Shown: in pieces, positions 47,833 through 57,018 of the stretch | How the letters are laid out: the number at the start of each line of letters is the position of its first letter | Numbering within the stretch: the stretch's first letter is position 1 | From: a virus | Reading direction: 5' to 3' (one strand) | Virus record (IMG/VR): IMGVR_UViG_3300010354_006541 | Location: 1 to 64,000 of that record | Length of the DNA stretch: 64,000 nt | Notes under the pieces: model-generated | What the model saw: the letters and a program-made list of their open reading frames with translations, nothing else | Database searches by the model: none | What the model was told of the DNA's origin: nothing | Position numbers and translations under genes: made by a program

Positions 47833-48858
47833 ATGTATCCTAACAATATCACAGATCTTCATATAGAGTTAACTGACCGATGTCAGGCCAGTTGTCCTAT
47901 GTGTGCTAGGAATGTAAATGGTGGGAAAGAAAGATCGTTCGTGGGGCAACACGAAATAAAATTAGATGTTTTTAAACAATGGTTTCCTGAAAACTTTTTA
48001 ACTAGTTTAAAAAATTTTTATTCGTGCGGTAATTACGGAGATCCTATAATTGCACAAGACTGTTTAGAGATACATGACTATGTAAGATCTGTGAATGATA
48101 CATGCCATATTGGAATACACACTAACGGAAGTGCTAGAGACACCGGATGGTGGAAAGAACTTGCCGGCTCTTTAGGACAGAATCATATGTGTACTTTTGG
48201 TATAGACGGTTTTGAAAACAGTCATGTCTTATATCGAAGAGGAACTAATTGGAGAAAAATTATAGATAACGCTTCTGCATTTATTTCTGCAGGCGGCAAG
48301 GCATCTATAGATTGTTTAGTATTCAAACATAATCAAAAAGAATTAGATGAATTCAAGAAACAGATGTTAGATCTAGGATTTCTTAATATTAATTTTAAGT
48401 ATACTAGAAGATTCTATGACATGCAGACATATCCTGTAGAAGATAAACAAGGAAATATAGAATATTATCTAGAACCTGCTGTACAAGAATCTGTTGTAGA
48501 ATTTTTACCTTTAGAAAAAATTAGTAAAGATATTTCATTATGGGAAAAGAAAGTTTCCGAAACCGCAATAGATCCTGCCTGTATTAAGAAAAAAGAAATT
48601 TATGTGGACAGTAGAGGAAATGTATTTCCCTGCTGCTGGATAGGTTCTGATTGGGTAGAACAACCTATCAAAGAGTCTTTACCTATACAAAAATTAAGAA
48701 ACTTAGTAGTTCAAGATACCAAATTAAAATTTAAAGATTTAGGTGTACCGAATTTATCATTCAATAGTGTTTACGATTTACCATGGAATGATCTAAATAA
48801 CGAACTACAGAGATTAAAACCCTGGACCTGTGTGAAGAATTGCAATGGAAGAAAATGA
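47833..48858 (+). CDS. Radical SAM protein 2 with SPASM-like C-terminus
   Basis: A 341-residue rSAM. The cluster motif is DRCQASCPMCARN (C17, C21, C24). The C-terminal third has YVDSRGNVFPCCWIGSDW and WTCVKNCNGRK, which fits a SPASM/twitch auxiliary Fe-S site. Proteins of this group act on peptides, carbohydrates or protein-bound groups. It overlaps the next rSAM by 14 bases. Confidence 0.9.
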   Translation: MYPNNITDLHIELTDRCQASCPMCARNVNGGKERSFVGQHEIKLDVFKQWFPENFLTSLKNFYSCGNYGDPIIAQDCLEIHDYVRSVNDTCHIGIHTNGSARDTGWWKELAGSLGQNHMCTFGIDGFENSHVLYRRGTNWRKIIDNASAFISAGGKASIDCLVFKHNQKELDEFKKQMLDLGFLNINFKYTRRFYDMQTYPVEDKQGNIEYYLEPAVQESVVEFLPLEKISKDISLWEKKVSETAIDPACIKKKEIYVDSRGNVFPCCWIGSDWVEQPIKESLPIQKLRNLVVQDTKLKFKDLGVPNLSFNSVYDLPWNDLNNELQRLKPWTCVKNCNGRK

Positions 48859-50263
48859 AATTTATTGGATGCAGTCTGGAACTACTAAGTTAGGATTGTG
48901 GCAAAACAAAATAGCAGAAGCAAGCGGAAGTAAAACATTTTGTATACTTCCTTGGATACATTTTGCTACTCGCCCTAACGGAGATATGCGTCTATGCTGC
49001 TCAGCAAATGCCAGCGGTGCAGGTAATGATCATACAGTAGGACTTGTAAAAAACGAAAACGGAGTTCCTGCTAACTTCGGAAAAGAAACACCTATGAGCG
49101 CATGGAACAACGAATATATGAAATCAGTTCGTAGGATCATGTTAGAAGGAAACATTCCTACAAGTTGTTCTAAGTGTTTTCAAGAAGAAGGCAAAGGTGT
49201 GGCCAGTAAACGTGTATGGGAAACCGGCACGTGGATGGAAGAAGGTATAGATATCGACGACCTACTTACAAACACTCAAGAAGATGGTACTATTCCGGAT
49301 AGATTAGTTTATTTAGATCTTAGATTGGGACATACCTGCAATTTAAAATGTGTTATGTGTTCCCCACATGACAGCAGCCAATGGGTCGGGGATCACAAAA
49401 AGATATATCCTCTGTTTCAACACAAGGCCCTTCAACAACAGATGGCTTGGAACAGAAAAGATTTTAACAACTTTTGGCATGAAAATCCAGATTTCTGGGA
49501 TGAGATGTACAAACAAATACCTAATCTCAAACAGGTATATTTTGCAGGTGGCGAACCTTTAATGATCAGAGAACATAAAATGTTCTTAGAAGAAATTATC
49601 AGACAAGGATATGCAGATAAAATTTTAATTCGTTATAATACCAACGGATTGTTAGTAGATGAAGATATAATCGATCTTTGGACTAAGTTTAAAAAAGTCA
49701 AAGTAGGTTTTAGTATCGATGCTTGTAGCGATAGAAACTATTACATAAGATATCCCAGTGACTGGGCGACCATCGAAAAGAATCTGCACAGGCTAGATAA
49801 CACACCAGCCAATATACATGTTAGTGTAGCCACTGCCATACAGATCTTAAACATTAAACATTTACCAGATTTTGCTCGTTGGAAGATACAGCAGAACTTC
49901 AAGAAAGTAAATTTTGACAATGTTACAGGCGGAATACAGGCAGGTGGCGGTATCTTCAATATGCATCTGTTGTATATTCCTACTTTCCTTAGCATCAGAT
50001 GTTTGCCGCCTGAGGATAAAGCAGAAGTAAGACGCAAGTTTGCAGAGTTCGCTAATTGGCTGTATGTTAATTATAGACAGGACGAGGACTTCTGGAAAGT
50101 AAATCCATACGGATGGAAGCGATGGCAAGCGGTTTTAGATTTTATGGATGCGGAAGATCATACGCATTTACTTCCTGCATTTAAAGAGTACATCGATAGA
50201 TTAGATCAACTAAGAAATACAAATTTTAAAAATGTATTTCCAGAATTACAACATTTAACATGA
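48845..50263 (+). CDS. Radical SAM protein 3, twitch type with N-terminal Cys cluster
   Basis: A 472-residue rSAM. The main motif is HTCNLKCVMCSP (C165, C169, C172). Before it lies a separate N-terminal segment: SKTFCILPWIHFATRPNGDM, RLCCSAN and a later CSKCFQEE pair. That gives C33, C51/C52, C108 and C111, a twitch-like auxiliary cluster placed N-terminal. AGGEPLM is the SAM-binding loop. It is a paralogue of the 52113-53378 gene. Overlap with the next gene: 4 bases. Confidence 0.9.
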   Translation: MEENEIYWMQSGTTKLGLWQNKIAEASGSKTFCILPWIHFATRPNGDMRLCCSANASGAGNDHTVGLVKNENGVPANFGKETPMSAWNNEYMKSVRRIMLEGNIPTSCSKCFQEEGKGVASKRVWETGTWMEEGIDIDDLLTNTQEDGTIPDRLVYLDLRLGHTCNLKCVMCSPHDSSQWVGDHKKIYPLFQHKALQQQMAWNRKDFNNFWHENPDFWDEMYKQIPNLKQVYFAGGEPLMIREHKMFLEEIIRQGYADKILIRYNTNGLLVDEDIIDLWTKFKKVKVGFSIDACSDRNYYIRYPSDWATIEKNLHRLDNTPANIHVSVATAIQILNIKHLPDFARWKIQQNFKKVNFDNVTGGIQAGGGIFNMHLLYIPTFLSIRCLPPEDKAEVRRKFAEFANWLYVNYRQDEDFWKVNPYGWKRWQAVLDFMDAEDHTHLLPAFKEYIDRLDQLRNTNFKNVFPELQHLT

Positions 50264-51243
50264 ACGAAATTATAAGAATAGATTCAAATGTTGATTCTAA
50301 TTTTTTAAGAATAGAATTGTTTCTTAGCAATGTTTGTAATTATAAATGCTGGTACTGTTTTCCTGGCAGTAATGAAGGAACACATAGGTGGCCGAATTTA
50401 GAACCGTTAACTAAAAATCTTTCATTTTTATTAAATTACTATAAAAATAATCAAAATAAAACAAAATTTTTATTACATATAATCGGCGGAGAGCCTACAG
50501 TATGGCCTAACATAGGGCCTTTTATTAAACACTTCAAAGATAACTTTGACGTTTTAGTGAGTATATCAACAAATGGTAGTAGAACACTACGATGGTGGGA
50601 CGACAATGCACAGTTATTTGATCACGTAATGATTAGTTGCCATCATCAGTATGTTAATACTGATCATATAATATCAGTGGCAGATTTACTTTATAAAAAA
50701 AATATTAATCTTACAACTATGGTTTTGATGGATCCTCACAAATGGGATACATGTCTTGAAATAATTGATCAATTAAAATGCAGTAAGTACAGGTGGCCTA
50801 TCACTGTGATAGAGGTATTTCATAAAACTATAACATATACTGACGATCAGAAGAAATTCATTTCTAGGTCATTAAAAAGAATACCAAATCTTTTTTATTG
50901 GTTTAGATCTAAAAAAATACCTGACACAAAATCTACTGTGGTATATGACAATTACAAAAAAATTAAAGTTTCAAATAATTGGCTGTCTTTAAACGATCTA
51001 AATAGATTTAAAGATTGGAAATGTAATCTAGGAATAGATACATTTTTTATTAACAAGGTCGGAGATCTACAAGGCGCCTGCGGCGAAAATCTATATGACT
51101 TAAACTACAAGTTTAATATATTAGATGAAAACTTCATAGAGAAATTCTCGCCTACTATTCTTCCTACTACCTGCCACAAAGAAATTTGCTACTGCCAACC
51201 TGAAATTAATACAACAAAATATATTCCTATAACGCCTGTTTAG
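50260..51243 (+). CDS. Radical SAM protein 4
   Basis: A 327-residue rSAM with NVCNYKCWYCFPG (C26, C30, C33) and IIGGEPTVWP. The C-terminus has DWKCNLGIDTFF, GACGENLYDL and TCHKEICYCQPE, probably auxiliary-cluster ligands. It resembles rSAM 1 and the 51227-52120 gene. Its 3' end overlaps the convergent rSAM 5 by 17 bases; no terminator is visible. Confidence 0.9.
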   Translation: MNEIIRIDSNVDSNFLRIELFLSNVCNYKCWYCFPGSNEGTHRWPNLEPLTKNLSFLLNYYKNNQNKTKFLLHIIGGEPTVWPNIGPFIKHFKDNFDVLVSISTNGSRTLRWWDDNAQLFDHVMISCHHQYVNTDHIISVADLLYKKNINLTTMVLMDPHKWDTCLEIIDQLKCSKYRWPITVIEVFHKTITYTDDQKKFISRSLKRIPNLFYWFRSKKIPDTKSTVVYDNYKKIKVSNNWLSLNDLNRFKDWKCNLGIDTFFINKVGDLQGACGENLYDLNYKFNILDENFIEKFSPTILPTTCHKEICYCQPEINTTKYIPITPV

Positions 51244-52120
51244 TTAACGGAATATCAGCAGCACATGTACACCAATTTCTGGTACATATAATAGGATCTT
51301 TAGGAGCAGCAAACGTACCTTTGTATATGTTGCCTAGGCTACCGCCCACTCTACAGGTAGCACGATGTACCTCGCCATCCCAATTAATCATAAGACTTTC
51401 AAGACCAGCATTACAAGTCCAACCTTTGAACTGATTCATATGTTGTTTAATTACATCATTGGCGTGAATGATCTGTTCGTCGTTTATACGACAATTAGGT
51501 TTCGCTGTAGCATCTTGCTCTAAGATCCATTCTAAGTCTTTCCCCTCATACCGAAGATCGTCAAATACGTTATGATCTCCTTCAGTCCAGCGTATACGAC
51601 GAACAGCAAATTTAATTCCTATGTCTTTAAATGCTTTAACGACATTTCGAACATGATCCATCTTATTATGGTGCGCCATTACGTTAACAAAAAATTCTCT
51701 TTCTGTGTTATCGTAATACTTCATAATTGTATCGACTATTCTAGTCCAATCATGTTCGAAATGCAAACTAAACACAAGATGGTTGAAATACATTTCATTT
51801 TCTAGATACCATCGATAGCCTCGTGTTCCGTTTGTTGTTATGTTAACCCAAAAAATATTTTTGCGTTTAAAATAATCTAGTAGAGATTCTATGTCAGGGT
51901 GAACACAAGGCTCACCGCCTGTAAGACTGATCCTTAATGGCTTATCCAGTTCGCAGAGTCTGTCAACAGCCGATTCTAAAATATTAATATCGGTATGAGG
52001 ACTAAAATTATCATGTATTTCTGATGGACAGTAACTACAGTCGTAGTTGCAACGTTTTCCAATATTCCATTCTACTTTAACCTGATCTTGATGTGGCCAT
52101 ACTGAAGTTATCTTATGCAT
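51227..52120 (-). CDS. Radical SAM protein 5
   Basis: The ATG at 52120 (MHKITSVWPHQDQVKVEW) overlaps the upstream stop by 8 bases and gives 297 residues. The cluster motif is RCNYDCSYCPSE (C24, C28, C31) with LTGGEPCVHPD as SAM loop. C-terminal GWTCNAGLESLMINWDGEVH, TCRVGG and CTRNWCTCAAD give SPASM-type ligands. First of the two genes read leftward from rSAM 6. Confidence 0.9.
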   Translation of the reverse strand: MHKITSVWPHQDQVKVEWNIGKRCNYDCSYCPSEIHDNFSPHTDINILESAVDRLCELDKPLRISLTGGEPCVHPDIESLLDYFKRKNIFWVNITTNGTRGYRWYLENEMYFNHLVFSLHFEHDWTRIVDTIMKYYDNTEREFFVNVMAHHNKMDHVRNVVKAFKDIGIKFAVRRIRWTEGDHNVFDDLRYEGKDLEWILEQDATAKPNCRINDEQIIHANDVIKQHMNQFKGWTCNAGLESLMINWDGEVHRATCRVGGSLGNIYKGTFAAPKDPIICTRNWCTCAADIPLTKQAL

Positions 52121-53378
52121 AGGCAGCAAACTCCGGAACAGCATCGAGCAAACTTTGATTTCTTGTTATGTCTAATTTACGATTAAAGTCTAAGAATTCT
52201 AACCATAAATGGCTTTGGTCTTTGGCGTTAAGATAGTTAATGTTGTCCTTGATCTGTTGTCTTGTTATTTTTTCTAACAACGCATTCTCAGTTATAGCAG
52301 GAAAACTAAACAGTCGTTGTTCGACTGATTTTAATCTATTAATTGCTTCTTCTTTTAAGGGTTGAGGTAAAACCTGAGCAGATAATACATTGGGATAACT
52401 CACACGATGACTATAGAATACTATGCCCATTTCATTGATAAAATAATCGATGCACTCAGCGGCTTGTAATATGTTTCCGGCCTGTGCGGTAAATGCTCCT
52501 ACTATTCTACTAATGTTAGGCAATGATTTTATTTCTTTGATATTTTTTTCAACTTCGCTAAAATTACTGTTACTGCGAATGTAATTGTAAACATCGTGAA
52601 TGCCGTCAATAGAGACGTTAACGGCAATGCTTCTAAAATGTGGCCAATAGTCATGTATGGTTCTTCCTTTGCTTATGCCCAACGTGGTTCCGTTTGTTGC
52701 ATATTTTAATTCAATATTCTTACCATAGGGTTTAAGCATGTCTAGTATCTTATAATGCTGAGGATCCATTAGAGGCTCCCCGCCAGCAAATTCTACTCTA
52801 CGGAAATAAGGAATTAATTTTTCAAAATCTTTCCACCAGTTATCTGTATTGTCAAAAGGTCCTATATATTGACCCGGAACTCTTACCAGTTTAGAAACTG
52901 TAGGAACTAGATAATTATTTTCTTTTTCGTAGAACGGTTTAACTTCGTCCCAATCTTTCCAACTAGTACTATCTAAAGGATTGCACATTCTACATTTAAG
53001 ATTGCAAAGATTGTTCAATTTGATTTCCATCGTTGGAAATTCAAAAGGCATAGTGTAGTTTTCAGTTAACTGGTCTAAGGCATTTGGATATAGATTAATA
53101 CGTGCCTCAGGAATAACACCATTAATATGTCGTTGACGTAAACTCTCAACACCTTGGTCTTCTAAATCGAAGCAGGGTTTACAAACTTCAGGACGTTCGT
53201 TGTTAAGTATCTGCTTGCGAACATTTTTCATAGTTTCGTTGTTCCATACAGACTCTAAACTTTCTTCTTGAATCCAACCTATAGGAAGGCTACGGCAACA
53301 AATTTTAATTGCACCATCTTCTCTGGTTGCCAACCCTGTAAAAGGGTGCATACAAAATGTTTTACTTTGATTGTTCAA
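52113..53378 (-). CDS. Radical SAM protein 6, twitch type with N-terminal Cys cluster
   Basis: A 421-residue paralogue of rSAM 3. N-terminal segment: SKTFCMHPFTGLATREDGAI, KICCRS and CKPCFDLEDQG. Main motif: NNLCNLKCRMCNP (C125, C129, C132), with FAGGEPLMDPQ as SAM loop. Having two twitch-type rSAM in one island suggests two related reactions. Overlaps the PP-loop gene upstream by 17 bases and rSAM 5 by 8. Confidence 0.9.
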   Translation of the reverse strand: MNNQSKTFCMHPFTGLATREDGAIKICCRSLPIGWIQEESLESVWNNETMKNVRKQILNNERPEVCKPCFDLEDQGVESLRQRHINGVIPEARINLYPNALDQLTENYTMPFEFPTMEIKLNNLCNLKCRMCNPLDSTSWKDWDEVKPFYEKENNYLVPTVSKLVRVPGQYIGPFDNTDNWWKDFEKLIPYFRRVEFAGGEPLMDPQHYKILDMLKPYGKNIELKYATNGTTLGISKGRTIHDYWPHFRSIAVNVSIDGIHDVYNYIRSNSNFSEVEKNIKEIKSLPNISRIVGAFTAQAGNILQAAECIDYFINEMGIVFYSHRVSYPNVLSAQVLPQPLKEEAINRLKSVEQRLFSFPAITENALLEKITRQQIKDNINYLNAKDQSHLWLEFLDFNRKLDITRNQSLLDAVPEFAAYA

Positions 53379-54042
53379 TGGCCCACGACCTTTCTTTGCA
53401 CCAGAAGCAGTTTTCGCAAATGGGAATATTCTGTCCCGGTAAGTATGTTTTATAATTTATACCCTCGAATTCACCTTCACAACTTCTTGTAATTTTTAAC
53501 AAGTCTAAAATATCATTCTTATAATACTGATTAATGATCCAATCTTTTTTAGTATTAACAAATGGATGACAGATAGCAACACCGTCGTGTAGAAAATATG
53601 GAGGGATGTGTCCCTGATTACGATCTTCTAATGCACCTTGTATTTCTATATCCGGATTCTGATTGATACCTCCATACAACGCATCTAATTTATATTTGTG
53701 CGCTATGTACTCGTTGTGTGATCGTAATATGATTTGATTACCGCTTTTTAGTTTGCCATACTCGTCTATAATATTTGGACCTTTATCAGCCCATTCTAGT
53801 TCAGGCGGTATTAAATTTCTATGAACAAAAAATTTATTTTTAAATCGAGTTTTAAACCAATCGATAACTTGATCGGCTACATATTCCTGCCAAGGCCTCG
53901 TTTTCCATAATCTTATTTGATTGGTAAAATGGATTTCTGCGGTGGTACTAGAACATATTAGATACGAAAGTAAAGCACTATCTGCTCCACCGCTAATACT
54001 AATGCCAATTTTAGTCCATTCTGGTCTTAGGTAAAGTTCCAT
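53362..54042 (-). CDS. PP-loop ATP pyrophosphatase (QueC/asparagine-synthase-like)
   Basis: The ATG at 54042 (MELYLRPEWTKIGISISGGA) is preferred over an in-frame upstream ATG because it is 5 bases after a TAAATA box. The 226-residue enzyme has the PP-loop SGGADSALLS. At the C-terminus SCEGEF and ICENCFWCKERSW give a C-x(n)-CxxCxxC pattern as in the zinc site of QueC. It activates a carbonyl or carboxylate with ATP to add nitrogen or sulfur. QueC itself makes preQ0, but the short length and sequence leave amidation of another substrate open. Confidence 0.78.
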   Translation of the reverse strand: MELYLRPEWTKIGISISGGADSALLSYLICSSTTAEIHFTNQIRLWKTRPWQEYVADQVIDWFKTRFKNKFFVHRNLIPPELEWADKGPNIIDEYGKLKSGNQIILRSHNEYIAHKYKLDALYGGINQNPDIEIQGALEDRNQGHIPPYFLHDGVAICHPFVNTKKDWIINQYYKNDILDLLKITRSCEGEFEGINYKTYLPGQNIPICENCFWCKERSWAIEQSK

Positions 54043-54081
54043 GAATATATTTAATCCATTATAGTAGCATATAAATATTTC
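54043..54081. promoter_or_regulatory. Back-to-back late-type promoters of a divergent pair
   Basis: 39 bases separate the divergent start codons. Minus strand: TAAATA (54048-54053), 5 bases, ATG at 54042. Plus strand: TATAAATA (54070-54077), 4 bases, ATG at 54082. There is no Shine-Dalgarno on either side. The two halves form an imperfect inverted repeat (CATGAA...TTCATG at the edges). Confidence 0.55.
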
Positions 54082-54753
54082 ATGATTTCCGAAACCGAAT
54101 ACTGTGTTGATTCTAATATCATCGAACTCGCCAGGCAAGAGTTAAAAAACTTTGAAGGTAAGACTGCTCTTAATCAGCCAACAGGAAATTTTTTCTATGA
54201 TCCGTGGGTCATAAAGGATCAATTTAAAAAAACTGTTTGGGAAGAAATACTTTCAACATTAAACTTCGATCACGGAGAGGCTAGAATAATTGTCTTAGCC
54301 CCAGGCGAAAGTTACATGGCACATGCAGATATTGACGATCGATATCATTTAAATTTGCAGGGGAACTATAGTTTCTTAATAGATGTTTTGAATCAACATA
54401 TGTATCCTACAGTTTCCGATAACAGGTGGTATGAAATGAATGCTGGACAGATTCATGCTGCTACCAATTATGGAGAAACGATCAGGGCTCAACTTGTGGT
54501 AAGAAAACTATTAGTCCGGACACAATTAGATAAATTTGTACATATTTCGATTACTCCGGCAAGTGAACGTTATGATTATAGGTATAGGTTTGATAATGAT
54601 ATCAGTCCATGGTTGAATTCTATGAATAAGTTGAATAAAATAAACAATTTTCAATTTAGTAATGCTTCAGTAGAATTTGATGCCGCCGAAGAATTAATTT
54701 ATGATCTTGTAAATTTTGATAAAAATATATTTGCTATAACTTATGAATTTTAA
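54082..54753 (+). CDS. 2OG-Fe(II) oxygenase-like protein
   Basis: A 223-residue protein. The HxD pair is H81/D83 (GESYMAHADIDDRYH), the distal His is H125 (GQIHAATNYGE) and R135 is the likely 2-oxoglutarate anchor (IRAQLVV). The strand RIIVLAPGESYM precedes it, as in Asp-hydroxylase-like folds. The C-terminal 80 residues are an extra helical and acidic region. It overlaps the first mini-SDR by 11 bases. Confidence 0.75.
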   Translation: MISETEYCVDSNIIELARQELKNFEGKTALNQPTGNFFYDPWVIKDQFKKTVWEEILSTLNFDHGEARIIVLAPGESYMAHADIDDRYHLNLQGNYSFLIDVLNQHMYPTVSDNRWYEMNAGQIHAATNYGETIRAQLVVRKLLVRTQLDKFVHISITPASERYDYRYRFDNDISPWLNSMNKLNKINNFQFSNASVEFDAAEELIYDLVNFDKNIFAITYEF

Positions 54754-55207
54754 ATGCGTAATTACTGGCGATACTAGAGGTATAGGAAAAACTTTCAAAG
54801 ATCATTTTTTATCTAAGGGTTGGGAAGTTATAGGTTTTAATAGCAAGACAGGTCTAGAGAAAGTTGTTGATGCGGCAGTGGGTTGTGATCTTTTTATCAA
54901 TAATGCTTATGCAGACGGTATTCAGATAAAATTTCTTAATCAATTATACAATAGTGTCGGAAAGATGATTGTATGTGGAAGTGTTGCAGCATTTTATCCT
55001 GATCCTAAATTACCTGTTTATACATATCATAAAAAAGAATTAGCAGAAAGAGTAAAAGAATTAGCCAGATCGAATATCTTGATGCTACATCTTAGTGCCA
55101 AGGGTTATAATAATAAAGAAGCATTGATAAAAATTATTGATCTATGGCTAGAATTTCCAATAATAAATGAAGTGTCTTTTGATCCTACAGGAAAACCAAA
55201 TGAATAA
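54743..55207 (+). CDS. Mini-SDR oxidoreductase A
   Basis: A 154-residue, shortened classical SDR. It keeps the NAD(P) turn (VITGDTRGIGKTF), the NNAY strand end (DLFINNAYADG), the catalytic Ser (MIVCGSVAAFY) and a YxxxK pair (YTYHKKEL). SDRs normally have about 250 residues; here the linkers and C-terminal lobe are trimmed. It is the tandem paralogue of the next gene, with an 8-base overlap. Confidence 0.8.
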   Translation: MNFKCVITGDTRGIGKTFKDHFLSKGWEVIGFNSKTGLEKVVDAAVGCDLFINNAYADGIQIKFLNQLYNSVGKMIVCGSVAAFYPDPKLPVYTYHKKELAERVKELARSNILMLHLSAKGYNNKEALIKIIDLWLEFPIINEVSFDPTGKPNE

Positions 55208-55799
55208 AAAGATTGTTATCACAGGTCATACAAGCGGAATTGGCAAAGCAATCTACGACAAATTTAAAGAAGTTAGTTGTAGAGATATCGTGGGACTCAG
55301 CAGAAGTAACGGATACGATATAGATAAGGACTTTGACAAAGTAATTGCCGAAGCAGAAGGTTGTGAACTGTTTATTAATAATGCATATAGGGATACGCAG
55401 CAATTAAAACTTTTTCACGCATTGAAAAATAAAGTTGATATGATGGTTGTAATGGGTAGTGTTAGTAGATTTTATCCCGAATTAATTCCTACTCAATATG
55501 TACATGATAAACAAGAATTAGCAGAAGCCTGCAGATTAGAAAGTATCAATCCTAACGGTATTCCTATACTACATCTAGATTTAAGTTTCATTGAAGGCAC
55601 AGTAGTGCCAGAAAATCATCCCACTGCATTTGTGAGTGATTATAATACATCGAAAGACGACATCGTCGACACTATTATATTTTGGGCTCAGAAGCCTTCT
55701 ATAAGACAGATCGAGTTTAGATGGAAACTTACACCTTATGTTTTGTCCGAACTAAAAAGAATTAATCCTAATTTAGATCCATCTAGGGTAGCGTTCTAG
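55200..55799 (+). CDS. Mini-SDR oxidoreductase B
   Basis: The ATG at 55200 (MNKKIVITGHTSGIGKAI) overlaps the end of the previous gene; 199 residues. Motifs: TGHTSGIG, LFINNAYRDTQ, VVMGSVSRFYP and the YxxxK pair in TQYVHDKQELAEAC. It is longer than its tandem paralogue by a C-terminal segment that ends RINPNLDPSRVAF. The 3' end overlaps the convergent GNAT-like gene by 27 bases. Confidence 0.8.
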   Translation: MNKKIVITGHTSGIGKAIYDKFKEVSCRDIVGLSRSNGYDIDKDFDKVIAEAEGCELFINNAYRDTQQLKLFHALKNKVDMMVVMGSVSRFYPELIPTQYVHDKQELAEACRLESINPNGIPILHLDLSFIEGTVVPENHPTAFVSDYNTSKDDIVDTIIFWAQKPSIRQIEFRWKLTPYVLSELKRINPNLDPSRVAF

Positions 55800-56330
55800 A
55801 TTTTCTAAAAATCTATCTCCGTGTATCTTCCATACAGTTTGATCTGTATGCCTATAATGAACTTCTTTAATACGTTCTACTATTCCTATTTTTTCTAAAG
55901 TAGGAAAATAATATCTATGTACTAGCCTCTGACTTGCTACTTTACTATCATTGGATGTAGCATAGATATTATCCTTACCTGCCCATGCAATACACGTAGG
56001 AAGTAGGAACTGATCTGTTAAGTTTTGATGTTCGGCAATTAATCGTTGAGGAGTTATCAACCCACCGTGTGGTCTTGCTGTACCAAATGTGCATGTTCTG
56101 GCCAACACTCTGAAACTACCATACCCCATGACATCATCAAAAGTGTGTGCAACAACACTACCTATGGCCTTTTCATCTTGATATAGTATCCATGCTTTCC
56201 ATAATTTTTCGTTACGAAAGCAATCTATCATAGCCTTTTGACTAGAATTGTTAGCGAACCCTCTTTCTCCGGCTTCTTTATAAAAATCGGAAAGTTCTAA
56301 CTCTGGAGTCCATTCAACGATATTATACAT
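55773..56330 (-). CDS. GNAT-like acyltransferase candidate
   Basis: A 185-residue protein. The N-terminal half reads as an acyltransferase core: AMIDCFRNEKLWKAWILYQD, EKAIGSVVAHTFDDVMGYGS and FRVLARTCTFG. The usual Q/RxxGxG/A acetyl-CoA loop is not clear (TARPHGGLITPQRL is the best match), so the assignment is weak. The C-terminal half (VWKIHGDRFLENLERYPRW) is unusual. It overlaps the kinase-like paralogue B by 8 bases. Confidence 0.45.
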   Translation of the reverse strand: MYNIVEWTPELELSDFYKEAGERGFANNSSQKAMIDCFRNEKLWKAWILYQDEKAIGSVVAHTFDDVMGYGSFRVLARTCTFGTARPHGGLITPQRLIAEHQNLTDQFLLPTCIAWAGKDNIYATSNDSKVASQRLVHRYYFPTLEKIGIVERIKEVHYRHTDQTVWKIHGDRFLENLERYPRWI

Positions 56331-57018
56331 ATAACTTCTTACATTCGTCCATGAAGTCTGCCGGAAAGTTTGTTTTAAAACTCTCGAATGCTAATAATTG
56401 TATATCTTTGAAAGGGGTCGGCCTATCTACATCGATGCCCATAGCAGACATCTTAGGAAATAGATCTGCTTGTCTGTCTTCGCTGATGTGACTCATTACG
56501 TCTCGTAAACTAATCATCGGATCGTTATCTTTGTAGCAGAAAAAATAGTTGATACTCTTTAGTTTACCATTGACTATAAAGTAACTGCTAGGATGCAGAC
56601 TATATTTGTAAATTCCTAACACCTTGTGTGCTTTAAAAATTTCAAACATTTGTTCACGCCAGTCGGGCAATACACTATCGTAATCTTGAACTATAGGACC
56701 GGCAAGTTGCCAGAAGTCTGCACCTTCGATATCAAAATATAATTTTCTTTTTTCCAAATCTATATTAGTGATATTCGGTACTAGGTCAGGATATGAGTTA
56801 CGCATCTGGGTGATAAAATTTACTTCTCGCAACCATTTTTCTTCCATTAACTCTGGATCAACAACTTGATTTTGACCTTTATGATAATCAGTATCGTTAT
56901 GATACCATTGACAAAATGTTTTTCTATCTTTACTGATAAGGCTAGTGTAAATCAAATTATTACGACACAGCCCTTTACCTGGAACATCATTATAGTAGTA
57001 TTCGAATTCTGTTTTCAT
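56323..57018 (-). CDS. Kinase-like-fold protein, paralogue B
   Basis: The ATG at 57018 (MKTEFEYYYNDVPGKGLC) lies 5 bases from a TAAGTA box; 231 residues. It shares with paralogue A (46019-46720) the order EVNFITQMRNSYPDLVPNIT, RKLYFDIEGADFW, LPDWREQMFEIFKAHKVLGI, YKYSLHPSSYF and NGKLKSINYFFC. The Asp of the metal loop is replaced by Asn. The shared design suggests two substrate-specific members of one small family. Function only inferred as kinase-like. Confidence 0.5.
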   Translation of the reverse strand: MKTEFEYYYNDVPGKGLCRNNLIYTSLISKDRKTFCQWYHNDTDYHKGQNQVVDPELMEEKWLREVNFITQMRNSYPDLVPNITNIDLEKRKLYFDIEGADFWQLAGPIVQDYDSVLPDWREQMFEIFKAHKVLGIYKYSLHPSSYFIVNGKLKSINYFFCYKDNDPMISLRDVMSHISEDRQADLFPKMSAMGIDVDRPTPFKDIQLLAFESFKTNFPADFMDECKKLYV

